Part shown: in pieces, positions 1 through 9,400 of the stretch
Numbering within the stretch: the first letter of the stretch is position 1
Layout of the letters: each line of letters begins with the position of its first letter
Assembly: GCF_004336745.1 (NCBI RefSeq)
Contig: NZ_SJXD01000025.1
Location: 603,713-667,712, forward strand
DNA length: 64,000 nucleotides
Source of the DNA: Roseococcus sp. SYP-B2431
GTDB lineage: Bacteria; Pseudomonadota; Alphaproteobacteria; Acetobacterales; Acetobacteraceae
Direction: 5' to 3'
Translations under genes and position numbers: made by a program
Notes under the pieces: model-generated
Databases searched by the model: none
Told to the model about the DNA's origin: nothing
Seen by the model: the letters and a program-made list of their open reading frames with translations, nothing else

Positions 1-1
1 G

Positions 2-838
2 GGCGCGATGCAATCGATGCTCATGGGCCATCCTGGCCTGTTCCGGCCGAGAGCGGCATCGCCCTTCGGGATCGGCCAGGCGCCGGCGGTCTTCGATCTG
101 GAGCCGCTGGAACGCCGCCTTGCCGCGGCCGTGGACTTCGAGAGGCTGAATGGGGGGCCATGCCGCGTGAGCATCACGGCGACGGATGTCGTGTCGGGCG
201 AGCGCGTCGTCTTCGACACCGCGGAAGGGGCCCGCATCACGCCGCGCCACCTGGTCGCCTCAGGCGCGCTGATGCCAGTCTTCGCGCCGGTGGAGGTGGA
301 GGGGCGGCTGCTCGGGGACGGGGGCCTCTCGGTCAATGCGCCGCTCGACCTCGTGCTGGATGCGCCGCGCGCCGGCGCGCTGGACTGTGTGGTGGTCGAG
401 CTCTTCGCTCCTGCGGGCAGCCGGCCGCGCTCCCTCGGCGCCTCGATGAGCCGCGCCGCCGACCTCGTCTTCGGCAACCAGACGCGGCGCCTGCTCGAAA
501 GCCGCGGCAAGGAGCAGCGGCTCCGGCGTGCGATCGCGAGGCTTGCGGAGCGGCTGCCCGAGGCGGAGCGCGAGGACGCGGAACTGGCGGCGCTGCTCGC
601 CCAGGCGGAGGGCGGCGGGCCCGCGACGGTGGTGTGCCTGGGTTACCGCGCCGGGCTGGACGAGGCCGGCCTGGGCGCGCCCTTCGACTTCACGCCGGCG
701 ACGATCAAGGACCGCTGGGAGGCCGGTGCCGACGGCATGCGCCTCGCGCTGGGCAAGCTGCGCAGCGACCCCGCGGGCGAGGCGCCGGACGAGGCCTTCC
801 GCATCCACACGGTGGATGTTCAGCCCGGCGGCCGATAG
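2..838 (+). CDS. Patatin-like phospholipase, C-terminal part (cut by window edge)
   Basis: This is the C-terminal part of a patatin-family acyl hydrolase, which cleaves lipid acyl esters with a Ser-Asp dyad. The frame is open to the left edge, so the GxSxG nucleophile elbow should lie outside the window. Visible here are the segment MLMGHPGLFRPR near the start and the catalytic-Asp motif GDGGLSVNAPL, which match the patatin subgroup with a DUF3734 tail. The last ~100 residues are charged and helical, as in that tail. Its stop codon overlaps the 3' end of the convergent MBL-fold gene by 19 bp. The family is secure; substrate and true start are not visible. Confidence 0.85.
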   Translation, partial: GAMQSMLMGHPGLFRPRAASPFGIGQAPAVFDLEPLERRLAAAVDFERLNGGPCRVSITATDVVSGERVVFDTAEGARITPRHLVASGALMPVFAPVEVEGRLLGDGGLSVNAPLDLVLDAPRAGALDCVVVELFAPAGSRPRSLGASMSRAADLVFGNQTRRLLESRGKEQRLRRAIARLAERLPEAEREDAELAALLAQAEGGGPATVVCLGYRAGLDEAGLGAPFDFTPATIKDRWEAGADGMRLALGKLRSDPAGEAPDEAFRIHTVDVQPGGR

Positions 839-1716
839 GCCGTCCCGTCCTCGGCGCGCGCCGGCCGGTCCAGATAGGTTCCGGCCTCCGGCCGCGCGAG
901 CCGGTCGAAGTCCTTGGCAAGACGGTGCAGCGCGGCCCGCATCCCGGCCCCCCGCATGGCCCTTCCATGACCCGCCACCACCAGTTCCGGCTCAAGGGCG
1001 GCGAGGCGGCGCACGGATTCGCGCGAAGCCTCCCAATCCACCGTGAAATAGGCCGGTGGGCCGTGCATCTCGGGCGATTGGGTCATTGCGGCATAGGCGG
1101 ATTCCTGCCGCGTGGTGATGAAGGCGTCGCCGGAAATCATCGCGCGGTCGGCCTCGCGCCAGAACGAGACATGGCCGACGCTGTGGCCCGGCGTGAAGAC
1201 CCATCGCCACGCCGGTAGCACGGGCATGCCGCCATTCGCGCCGAGCGCGCGCAGCCGCGTGCCGAGGCGGACGGGGTCGCGGGGGAAGAGCGGCGAGAGC
1301 GTGCTCATGAGCCCGCCGCCCACGCCGGGATCGGGCGGCGGATAGGCTGCGGTGCCGTCCAGGTAGGGATGCTCCAGGGCATGTGCGAAAACCGGCACGT
1401 CCCATTCCTCCGCGAGGTCCACCAGCACGCCGACGTGATCGAAATGCCCATGGGTGAGCAGGATCGCCGCGGGCCGCGCGCCGGCGCCGAAGCGCGCCTC
1501 GGCGGCACGGGTGATCATCCCCTTGGTTCCGGGCAGCCCCGCATCGACCAGCACCCAGCCGCGGTCTCCGGCGCCGGCCGGGCCGAGGAAGGCCACGTTG
1601 ACGATCGCGAGCCGCAGATAGGCGATGTCCGGCGCGACCTCATGCACCCCGTCGCCGCGCTCGTGATCGGCGGCGGCATCGAAGGCGGTGGCATCCTCGG
1701 GCAACGGAACAGGCAT
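820..1716 (-). CDS. MBL-fold metallo-hydrolase
   Basis: Metallo-beta-lactamase-fold hydrolase of about 298 aa. The metal-binding motif THGHFDH is present after a short beta strand, followed by downstream metal histidines in TPGHSVGH and the Asp in SGDAF; a late VAGHG supplies the last His. No signal peptide is seen, so it is probably cytoplasmic. I start it at the ATG at 1716 because AGGAG lies 7 nt upstream; a longer reading to 1758 lacks such a site. It ends inside the convergent patatin gene. Such enzymes range from lactonases to glyoxalase-like thioesterases; the sequence does not decide which. Confidence 0.85.
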   Translation of the reverse strand: MPVPLPEDATAFDAAADHERGDGVHEVAPDIAYLRLAIVNVAFLGPAGAGDRGWVLVDAGLPGTKGMITRAAEARFGAGARPAAILLTHGHFDHVGVLVDLAEEWDVPVFAHALEHPYLDGTAAYPPPDPGVGGGLMSTLSPLFPRDPVRLGTRLRALGANGGMPVLPAWRWVFTPGHSVGHVSFWREADRAMISGDAFITTRQESAYAAMTQSPEMHGPPAYFTVDWEASRESVRRLAALEPELVVAGHGRAMRGAGMRAALHRLAKDFDRLARPEAGTYLDRPARAEDGTAYRPPG

Positions 1717-1793
1717 GAGGGCTCTCCTGTCAGTGGGGGCGGCTCGGATCGTGCTCACGGCGGAAGCACGGGCCTCGCGGGAACGAGGATTCG

Positions 1794-2225
1794 CTAGGAG
1801 GCGGCCACGGTGAGCCGGAGCAAGGCCGCGAGATCAGGCTCGTCCACCAGGGATGCCGCGGCGGGGAGCCGGAACCATTGCCGCTGGCGCTGCATGTGCT
1901 CCGGCCAATGCGGCAGCTCCCGCTCAACGGTCATGCGGAATACGGTAACGTTGCAGCGCCGTTGCCTGCCGTCAGCCAGCATCTTCTGGTAGCCGTAGGA
2001 TCCGATGGCCGAGGCGCTCATCCGGCCGATCAGGCCGGCCTCCTCGAAGGCCTCCTTGGCGGCAAGCTCGCGGCCGGTCAGGCCATCCTCGGCCCACCCC
2101 TTCGGCAGCACCCAGCGATGCGTTCGGCGGCTGGTGATCAGCAGCACTTCCATTCCTTCACCCGCATCCCGCAAGGGTATGGCAGCGAATTGCTGGGCGA
2201 CATCGGCCTTGGCAGGAGAGGGCAT
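1794..2225 (-). CDS. Nudix hydrolase
   Basis: A 143-aa protein with one Nudix domain, which hydrolyses nucleoside diphosphates linked to another moiety. The box reads PKGWAEDG then KEAFEEAGL, so the usual Arg of REuxEExGu is Lys here. The PKGW lead-in is typical of an alphaproteobacterial subgroup related to diadenosine/diphosphoinositol polyphosphate hydrolases, but the substrate is not known. The gene lies upstream of the MBL-fold gene on the same strand with about 77 bp between them, so they may be cotranscribed. Confidence 0.88.
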   Translation of the reverse strand: MPSPAKADVAQQFAAIPLRDAGEGMEVLLITSRRTHRWVLPKGWAEDGLTGRELAAKEAFEEAGLIGRMSASAIGSYGYQKMLADGRQRRCNVTVFRMTVERELPHWPEHMQRQRQWFRLPAAASLVDEPDLAALLRLTVAAS

Positions 2226-2437
2226 GCGACGTGCTTAGCACGCGTCATGGGCGTCCCACGCCATCAAAGGTTGTGATCCGCCCCACCGCCGATGAGCTAG
2301 CTTCGCGTCAGCAAAAGGCGGGACCGAAGCGAAGTGGTCATTATGAGGAACTCGAGCGCCGGTCCTGCGATTGCGGCCTGCTCTTCGACCCGGCCATGCG
2401 GGGCGCCGGTGGTCATCCACTTGGAAAGGTTTTCGCC

Positions 2438-3226
2438 ATGAACCGACTTTGCTCCACGCCAGGCCGGCGTGGCTTCGGCTCTGCTTTGCTGGCCGGGGCC
2501 GCGGCGGCCTGCGCCTGCGGCCGTCAGGCCCAGGCGCAGCCGGCGCATGGCAGCGGACCGCCGGCAGCCGGCGAACCGCCCTCGCTCCAGAGCCGGGCGC
2601 TGGCCGCCGGCGCGGCGCTGCTGCAGACCAAGGCGCCGCTGAACGCGATGGACCTCTACCTCAACGGCTTCCATTTCTACGCCGACGACATGGGCCGGCC
2701 GGTCGAATCCCACCACTACTGCACCCATCTGACCGAAGACCTGCACCAGTGCACGATCTTCGACGGCAATACGCAGCAGTCCAGGCTCATCGGGATCGAG
2801 TACATCATCTCGGAGCGGCTCTTCGTGCAGCTCCCGGAGGACGAGAAGCGGCTCTGGCACAGCCATCACTACGAGACCACCTCGGGACAGCTCGTGATGC
2901 CAGGGATTCCGGAGGCGGTGGAGACCGTCGCCATGCGGCAGCTCGCCAATACCTACGGCAAGACGTGGCACACCTGGCAGGTGGACCGCGGCGATGCGCT
3001 GCCCCTCGGCATTCCGCAACTCATGATGGGATACACGCGCGACGGCCAGCTCGATCCACAGATCGTCGCGGCGCGAGACCGCGGTCTGGGCGTCTCCATG
3101 GCGGAGAAGCGGCGGGCCCGCTCGGAGATCACCGTTCCGACGCCAGCGGCCGGCGCGAATGCCTGGGAGAGCGGTCAGACGCCCCAGCTTGCCGTGAATG
3201 CGGTGGAGGTCCGGAACAGGCGTTAG
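2438..3226 (+). CDS. DUF1264 (OBAP-like) exported protein
   Basis: A 262-aa protein with a DUF1264 domain, the family that includes plant oil-body-associated proteins and many uncharacterised bacterial exported proteins. Typical family motifs are present: HYCTHLTEDLHQC, RLIGIEYIISE and KRLWHSHHYE, in order across the middle. The N-terminus has Arg-Arg, an Ala-rich hydrophobic stretch and a Cys pair before QAQAQP, suggesting export, possibly as a lipoprotein. The ATG at 2438 has GGAAAGG upstream, so the in-frame extension back to 2231 is not used here. The function is unknown. Confidence 0.85.
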   Translation: MNRLCSTPGRRGFGSALLAGAAAACACGRQAQAQPAHGSGPPAAGEPPSLQSRALAAGAALLQTKAPLNAMDLYLNGFHFYADDMGRPVESHHYCTHLTEDLHQCTIFDGNTQQSRLIGIEYIISERLFVQLPEDEKRLWHSHHYETTSGQLVMPGIPEAVETVAMRQLANTYGKTWHTWQVDRGDALPLGIPQLMMGYTRDGQLDPQIVAARDRGLGVSMAEKRRARSEITVPTPAAGANAWESGQTPQLAVNAVEVRNRR

Positions 3227-3312
3227 CTCGGCGCGGCGAAGCTCGCGCGAGAAATTTGTGAACCATCCGCCGGCCCATGGGTTCTTCCATCGAGATCCAA
3301 AGGAGCATGTCC

Positions 3313-3507
3313 ATGTCATCCAAAGCGCATCCGCCCCCGGTTCCTCCCGCCAACCGCACGCCACAGGAACGTGACAAGCACGGGATGGGAGGAGCCGATC
3401 CGCGGGCCAACCAAGGCAAGGCGCGTGAGCCGACTCACGATCGCGACAGCGGGACGGACGGGGTCGCCCCCAATACCCATCATCAAGGCTATCAGCAGGA
3501 TCGTTGA
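3313..3507 (+). CDS. Small hydrophilic protein, function unknown
   Basis: A 64-aa, Pro/Gly/His/Asp-rich protein without hydrophobic segments, predicted disordered. I chose the ATG at 3313 because AGGAG sits 7 nt upstream. It ends 2 nt before the start of a second small hydrophilic gene of similar composition (His, Gly, Asp, Lys), so the two look like a bicistronic unit. I do not recognise a domain. The good ribosome site and tight coupling favour a real gene. Confidence 0.55.
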   Translation: MSSKAHPPPVPPANRTPQERDKHGMGGADPRANQGKAREPTHDRDSGTDGVAPNTHHQGYQQDR

Positions 3508-3509
3508 TC

Positions 3510-3713
3510 ATGACCCAGCGCAACAAGGATCACACGAGCAAGCATGCGGGCGGGCCCGGCAGCAGTCACCAGGGAGGGAGCCACGGGGAGACCACCCGGA
3601 CGCCGCCACCCGCCAAGGCTGGCGCCCCAACGAATAGCAACAGCAGCCGGGTGTCCGGCGGCGGCGGCGAGCGGGACAAGCATCACACCCACGATCGAGC
3701 CACCAAGAGCTGA
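3510..3713 (+). CDS. Small His/Gly-rich hydrophilic protein, function unknown
   Basis: A 67-aa, low-complexity hydrophilic protein (HTSKHAGGPGSSHQGG; RDKHHTHDRATKS at the end). Its ATG follows the previous small gene's stop by 2 nt, with AGGA about 10 nt upstream. The composition resembles desiccation- or stress-related disordered proteins, but that is only a resemblance. No domain is recognised. Confidence 0.5.
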   Translation: MTQRNKDHTSKHAGGPGSSHQGGSHGETTRTPPPAKAGAPTNSNSSRVSGGGGERDKHHTHDRATKS

Positions 3714-3859
3714 CCGGGTCGCCATCAGATCGCCATCGCGCCGGCGCGCGTGAGGGCGCCGAGCGTCGGGGGGCAGCTCGGCTGAGCTGTCCGTCCAGGC
3801 AGGACAATGAAGCGCTTCCGCTTGGAGGCCGAGGGTCCGTCGTTCTGGGCCGTTGAAGA

Positions 3860-6800
3860 TCAAACCTTGCCGCCTCGCTCCTGACTGAGCCTTTCGGCGA
3901 TGTCGACCCAGCGCGGGGAGGCCGCGAGCTGGTCGAGGCTGATCGACAGGCGGCGGCGCCAGTTCGGGTGCTCCTGGTCGGTCGCAGGCACATTGACGGG
4001 GTGGGCCTCGTCCGTGAGATCGTCGATCTGCACCATGGCGAGCATGGCCGGCGTCCTGGCCAGGAAGGCATGTACGGCCCTGGCGAGGCACGACGGGTCC
4101 GGCTCGCCGTCGTCGGCCGGCAGCGTGCCGGCCTCGCGCAGGGCGAGCAGCAGTTGCGAGCGGTCTCGTTGCCGATTCACGCGCTGTGCTTCGGACGCGG
4201 CTGCGTCGTGAAACAGGCCCAGCTCCTCCCGCAGTCGGATATCGCGGCCTTCCCACCAGCCGCGCAGCGTCGGCAGGTCGTGGCTCCCGACGACGGCAAG
4301 GGCCGGGGCCGGATAGTCCTCGGGAGGCAGGAAAGCGCCGCTTTCGCCATCCTGTTCAAAGAACAGGACACGGTATGACAGGATATTTGCGGCCGCCATG
4401 CGCTCGCGGAACCCTTCCGGTACGGTTCCCAGATCCTCGCCGACCACGAGGCACCGGTGGCGGTGGCTTTCCAAAGCCAGGATGCCGATCATTTCTTCCA
4501 TGGGGTACTGCAGATAGGCCCCGTCATCCGGCTTCTTGCCTTGGGGAATGAGATAAAGGTGCTGCAGGGCCATCACATGGTCGATCCGCAGCCCCCCGGC
4601 ATGGCGCATGTTGGCGCGGAGGAGCTCGATGAAGCTGCGATAGGCTTCCGCGCGCAGGGCATGCGGATTGAAGGGGGGCAGGCCCCAATCCTGCCCCGCG
4701 GTGTTGAAGATGTCCGGCGGCGCGCCGACCTGCGCGCCTGAGACCACCGCGATGGAATTGCTCCAGGTCTCCGCTCCGGCTCGATCGGCGCCCACCGCGA
4801 GATCGCGATAGAGGCCGACGGACATACCCAGCTCGACCGCGGTCGTGGCGGCGGTGGCCAGTTGGGTGTCGGCGATCCATTGCATCCAGGCCAGGAAGTC
4901 GACCCGGTCGCGATGGCGCTGCGCGAAATCCCGCACCTCGGGCGAGCCAGGGTCGCGGAAGCCTTCTGGCCAGTTGTGCCAGTCGGCAAGGCTGGGATCC
5001 TGCTGGGCGAAATGCTCACGCAGCGCGAGGAAGAGACAATGGCGCTCCAGCACCTCACCCTGCTCGCGGCAGAAGGCTCGGAAATCCATCCATCTGGCCG
5101 AGGGGGCTGCGTCCCGGCAGGCGGCGAAGAGCGTCTCCAATGCGGAGAGCTTCAGCGCGGTGACCTCGCCATAGGCCACCAGGGGGCTGGAGCAACAGGC
5201 CTCGAGCCGCGCTTTGAAGTTCATGCTCGCGATGAGGGCCTGAGCTTCCGCGCAGTCCTGCAGTTCCGGGATGGCCTGGACGTCGATGTAGAGGATGTTC
5301 AGCAGCAGGCGGCTGGCCGGGGAGTAGGGGCTCGCATGCTCCGGGTCGTCGTGGAACATGGCGTGCAGCGGGTTCAGGCCGATGAGCGCCGCGCCCTGCT
5401 CGGCCGCAAGTTCGACGAGCCTGCGAAGGTCGCTGAAGTCCCCGATGCCCCAGTTGCCGGCCGAACGCAGGAGATAGAGCTGGGCCGCGACGCCCCAGAG
5501 GCGCTCGCCCCTCTCCGACGCCGCGGGCAGCCAGCACCGGCCCGGCGTGACGATCAGCAGGGTGCTCGCGCCTCCCGGCTCGAGATTCAGGCGATGATAG
5601 CCCCAGGGAAGGCCATCGGGCAGCGACAGCTTGCGCCGCTGCAGGTCAAGTCCTTCCACCCGAGCGCTCTCGAGCAGGTCGAGAGAGGCGAAATCTGTCC
5701 GCCCCTGTCGCTCCGCGCCATCTTCCAGGGTGAGGCGCCACTGAACGATCGTCGCTGTTGCGGGCAGGACCAGGGCCGCGCCGGACTCCTCGGGCCCGAG
5801 CACGACAACGGCCGGGAGGGTCTGCAGCCAAGCATCCAGGTCCAGGCGGTCCAGCTCTGCCCGGGCCGCCGCGTCGTCGGTGACGTCGAGCCCCATGGCG
5901 GTCAGCAGCCCAGTTTTGGCCTCGGCGGTCGGGCGGACCATCTCCCCATGGGCGTTACGGAATTCGGGCTCGATGCCCATGCGCAGGGCGAGCCTGTCGA
6001 GGCTCGACTCCTCTCCCGCCGTTTTGCCGGCCCCGGCCGTCTCGATAGTCCAGCGAACCGACCAAGGGCCGAGCACCTCACCGGAAGCCTGCGCCCCTTC
6101 CTCCCAGATCACCCGGCTGACGACCGCGGGGAAGCCGGCCACGGTCTGGCCGGAGAGGTTGGCGGCCAGCACCAGCGTCTCCCCGCCGGCTACCGCCCAA
6201 CGCACCACCACCGCACCGTCAGCCACCGCCCTATGCGTGCCGCCGGCCCGGATGCGGGACAGGCGCGGTACGATCTCGGCACGGCGTGCCGCGATGGCGC
6301 GCCGATACCAGCCGAGCCAATCCGCATGGGCTCCGAACTCGCGATCCTCCCAAACCAGTTTCGCCGAGGTGAAGGTGGCCTCGGCCATGGGATCGGGGAT
6401 GCGCTCGCGCATCTCGGGGTCCTGGAATTCAGGGAAGCGGGCGAACTCCTCACGCCGGCCGTTCCGCACCGCATCGGCGAGCTCGGGGCCGAAATCGCAG
6501 AAGAAGGGGAAGGGCTGCGCGGCAGCCCATTCCTCCCCCATGAAGATCATGGGAATCTGCGGCAGCAGCAGATAGACGGCTGCCACGGCGCGGACCGCTT
6601 CCGGCGGCGCGAAGTTCGTCAGGCGGTCGCCGAAGGCGCGATTGCCGACCTGGTCGTGGTTCTGGATGAAGGCGACGAAGGCCGTTGGCGGCAGGCCGAC
6701 GCTGGGCTCGCCCCGGGCATGACCGCGATAGGGCATGACCTCGCCCTGAAAGGCGAAGCCTTCCGCCAGCGCGCGGGCGAGCTTCCCGGTGTCACCAAGG

Positions 6801-9400
6801 TAGTCGGCGTAATAGCCCTTGCCCTCTCCGCTCGCCGCGGCGTGCAGCACGTGATGAACATCGTCGTTCCATTGCGCCGTGTATTCCGGGGCATCGCCGG
6901 CGCCGGACCGGGTCAGCCGGCTGGCCTGGTTTTCCTCATTTTCCAAGAGCAGGTGAATCTCACGGTCCGGTGCCGCGGCGCGGACGCGCTCAGCGAGCTC
7001 CGTCAGCAGATGTTTCGGGCTGTCGTCGAGAATCGCGTGCACCGCGTCCAGCCGAAGGCCATCGAGGTGGTATTCCTGCGTCCAGTAGAGCGCGTTCTGG
7101 ATGAAGTATTCGCGCACCGGGCCCGAACCTGCTCCGTCGGTGTTGATGGCGGCACCCCAGGGCGTCTTGTGACGATCGGTGAAGGTCTGCGGCGCGACGG
7201 CGTGGATATAGGCACCTTCCGGCCCGAAATGGTTATAGACCACGTCCAGCAGGACCATCAGGCCGCGCGCATGGGCGGCGTCGACCAGCGCCTTCAGATC
7301 CTCAGGGCGGCCGTAGCTGGCATCGGGTGCGTAGGGCAGGACGCCGTCGTAGCCCCAGTTTCGCCGGCCCGGGAAATCGGCGATTGGCATGATCTCGATC
7401 GCGGTGACGCCGAGCTCGACGAGATGATCCAGCTTCCCGATCGCCGCACGGAAGCTGCCCTCCGGCGTGAAGGCGCCGATGTGCAGCTCATAGATGACGG
7501 CCTCTTCCCAGGGACGGCCCTTCCAGCCGGCATCTCGCCAGGCATAGGAAGCGGGGTCGATGACCTCGCTAGGCCCGTGCACATCCTCCGGCTGGTAACG
7601 GGACGCCGGATCGGGGGCCTTCAGCCCATCCGGCAGCACGAAGCGATAGTGCGAGCCGGCGCGCGCCCGATCGGTGACGAGGGCGTGCCAACCGTCGCCG
7701 AGCGCCTCCATGGGCCGCGGAGGTGTGCCTTCGATCTCGATCTGCACGGCCGCATGCGACGGTGCCCAGAGCCGGAAGCGCACCTGGCCGTCCGGCTGCA
7801 ACTCCGCGCCGAAGGGCATGGCATGCGCCCGCCGCGCCGGTCCGTTATTTTGCAGCAGCGCCAGCACGCCTCGCAGCGGAATGGCGAGCCAGTCGGGGCG
7901 GTTGGCAAGTTCATAGGCGACCTCGTAGAGCGCCTTTTCCAGCATGAAGAACCGCAGCAGCCGCTCGGCCTCGGAGCGCTCTCGCGGAAGGCTGGGGATA
8001 TCGGTGGCGGCTGCCCAATAGGCCTGGGTGAAAGCTTGCGAGGCCAAGGCTTCCCAGTCCTTGATTCGGGGGGCGGCATCCGGCAGGGCGCGGGCCGCAG
8101 TGGCTGCGGCATAGGAGATCGAGCGCAGCAGGCCAGCGACGTCGCGCAGCACCGCCTGCTTGGCGCGGCGCTCCGCCAGCGGCCGCAGCGGCTCGCCCTC
8201 GAAGTCCACGATGACCGCATCGCCCGCCGTGACGAGAACCTGCCCGAGGTGATAGTCGCCGTGATGCCGCGTGCGGACGAAGCCGCGCGCCTCGCGGATG
8301 CCGTCATGCAGCGCGGCCCCGATCGCGGCCCGCTGCCCCAGCACCTCTGCCGCGAGGCTTCGCGCTTCGCCGCGCAGGCGGGGCAAGGCGCCCTCAAGGC
8401 CCGTCAGGGCGCGGCCGATCATTGCCTCCGCGGCGGTCGCCCAGGCGGCGATGTCCGCAGGCCCCACGGCTTCAGGGCCGAAGGCCTCGTCCGCGGTGGG
8501 CGTGCCGAAAGCCCGATGCATCTCCGCCGTGCGCGCACCGAGGCGATGAAGCCAGGTGGTCGCCTCCGCCTGCGCAGCGTCGTCGCCGGCCAGGCGGTCC
8601 AGGATCCAGGACCAGCCATCGCCTTCGTTGGGCACAAAGCGCTGCAGGAGGGCCAAGGTGCTGCCATCCAGCTCCAGCCAGCCGAGCATGGCCGGCGTGG
8701 CAGAAAAGCCGGCTACGTCGGTCAGGAAGCGCCCGACCTCCAGTTCCGGATGGATGCCGTCCTCCAGCTTCCGGATCACCTTGAGAATGAGGTCCTCGCC
8801 CAGCCTGATCGACGTGTTCGACTGCTCGGCACTGCCTCGACGGATGTTCCAGCGTCCTTGCATGTCAAGTGTCTGAAGTTGGGCTGTGATGCCACAGCTG
8901 AGCGGGTCCGGTGCTGCCCCGCTCAACAGCATTTCGGCGAAGCCCCGGACGAAACGGTCGTCAGCGAAAGCTTCGACCAGCTGCATGCCGCCGCCATCTC
9001 TCGCCCGGCCAAGATCCAGTATGACATCGCCGTCCGGCGCGAGACCGGTTGGGAGCAGGGCCAGCGGGACGAAGAGCCGCATCTGCGGCTGTCCCGGGGG
9101 TGTTACCCGCCAGACGGCGATTGCGGCGGCGACATCCTCTGTCGTGAGGGGATGCAGGCGATCCAGGGCGACATCCGGGGGGCCGGCATCCTTGGCGGGG
9201 TACCAGCGCTTCGACAGCAGGAATCCCGCCATGGCCGCCTGAGCCCCGTCGAGGACAGCGCGTGACCAAATTTGTTGGAGGGGATCGCCAGGTAAAAGGC
9301 CATCTCGGGCGTTATCGGACACGGCAGACTCTGCAATTCGGATGTGGAGCAGAGCAAACTGCCGTGGAAGGCGAGGGTTGCTGTAATAGAGATAGGTCAT
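3860..9400 (-). CDS. Tri-domain maltokinase–TreZ–MalQ fusion
   Basis: One uninterrupted reading frame encodes three enzymes of alpha-glucan/trehalose metabolism. Numbered from the ATG at 9400 (1846 aa), residues ~30-520 are maltokinase, with HGDYHLGQ at ~380 followed by VDFEGEP. Residues ~528-1130 are TreZ (GH13), with nucleophile D785 in GLRLDAVH, E820 in LLENEEN and D916 in QNHDQVGN. Residues ~1140-1846 are MalQ (GH77), with D1607 in RIDHVM, E1655 in VGEDLG and D1708 in GSHDLPTLRGWW. All key residues are intact. Maltokinase makes maltose 1-phosphate, TreZ releases trehalose and MalQ rearranges maltodextrins. The start is uncertain: a TTG at 9466 or a GTG near 9322 are alternatives. No treY, treS or glgE lies in the window. 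Confidence 0.92.
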   Translation of the reverse strand: MTYLYYSNPRLPRQFALLHIRIAESAVSDNARDGLLPGDPLQQIWSRAVLDGAQAAMAGFLLSKRWYPAKDAGPPDVALDRLHPLTTEDVAAAIAVWRVTPPGQPQMRLFVPLALLPTGLAPDGDVILDLGRARDGGGMQLVEAFADDRFVRGFAEMLLSGAAPDPLSCGITAQLQTLDMQGRWNIRRGSAEQSNTSIRLGEDLILKVIRKLEDGIHPELEVGRFLTDVAGFSATPAMLGWLELDGSTLALLQRFVPNEGDGWSWILDRLAGDDAAQAEATTWLHRLGARTAEMHRAFGTPTADEAFGPEAVGPADIAAWATAAEAMIGRALTGLEGALPRLRGEARSLAAEVLGQRAAIGAALHDGIREARGFVRTRHHGDYHLGQVLVTAGDAVIVDFEGEPLRPLAERRAKQAVLRDVAGLLRSISYAAATAARALPDAAPRIKDWEALASQAFTQAYWAAATDIPSLPRERSEAERLLRFFMLEKALYEVAYELANRPDWLAIPLRGVLALLQNNGPARRAHAMPFGAELQPDGQVRFRLWAPSHAAVQIEIEGTPPRPMEALGDGWHALVTDRARAGSHYRFVLPDGLKAPDPASRYQPEDVHGPSEVIDPASYAWRDAGWKGRPWEEAVIYELHIGAFTPEGSFRAAIGKLDHLVELGVTAIEIMPIADFPGRRNWGYDGVLPYAPDASYGRPEDLKALVDAAHARGLMVLLDVVYNHFGPEGAYIHAVAPQTFTDRHKTPWGAAINTDGAGSGPVREYFIQNALYWTQEYHLDGLRLDAVHAILDDSPKHLLTELAERVRAAAPDREIHLLLENEENQASRLTRSGAGDAPEYTAQWNDDVHHVLHAAASGEGKGYYADYLGDTGKLARALAEGFAFQGEVMPYRGHARGEPSVGLPPTAFVAFIQNHDQVGNRAFGDRLTNFAPPEAVRAVAAVYLLLPQIPMIFMGEEWAAAQPFPFFCDFGPELADAVRNGRREEFARFPEFQDPEMRERIPDPMAEATFTSAKLVWEDREFGAHADWLGWYRRAIAARRAEIVPRLSRIRAGGTHRAVADGAVVVRWAVAGGETLVLAANLSGQTVAGFPAVVSRVIWEEGAQASGEVLGPWSVRWTIETAGAGKTAGEESSLDRLALRMGIEPEFRNAHGEMVRPTAEAKTGLLTAMGLDVTDDAAARAELDRLDLDAWLQTLPAVVVLGPEESGAALVLPATATIVQWRLTLEDGAERQGRTDFASLDLLESARVEGLDLQRRKLSLPDGLPWGYHRLNLEPGGASTLLIVTPGRCWLPAASERGERLWGVAAQLYLLRSAGNWGIGDFSDLRRLVELAAEQGAALIGLNPLHAMFHDDPEHASPYSPASRLLLNILYIDVQAIPELQDCAEAQALIASMNFKARLEACCSSPLVAYGEVTALKLSALETLFAACRDAAPSARWMDFRAFCREQGEVLERHCLFLALREHFAQQDPSLADWHNWPEGFRDPGSPEVRDFAQRHRDRVDFLAWMQWIADTQLATAATTAVELGMSVGLYRDLAVGADRAGAETWSNSIAVVSGAQVGAPPDIFNTAGQDWGLPPFNPHALRAEAYRSFIELLRANMRHAGGLRIDHVMALQHLYLIPQGKKPDDGAYLQYPMEEMIGILALESHRHRCLVVGEDLGTVPEGFRERMAAANILSYRVLFFEQDGESGAFLPPEDYPAPALAVVGSHDLPTLRGWWEGRDIRLREELGLFHDAAASEAQRVNRQRDRSQLLLALREAGTLPADDGEPDPSCLARAVHAFLARTPAMLAMVQIDDLTDEAHPVNVPATDQEHPNWRRRLSISLDQLAASPRWVDIAERLSQERGGKV

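Noticed and set aside
4862..9265. A 1467-codon plus-strand ORF
   Set aside because: It lies antisense to the maltokinase-TreZ-MalQ gene, has no domain, and is explained by high GC suppressing stop codons opposite a real gene.
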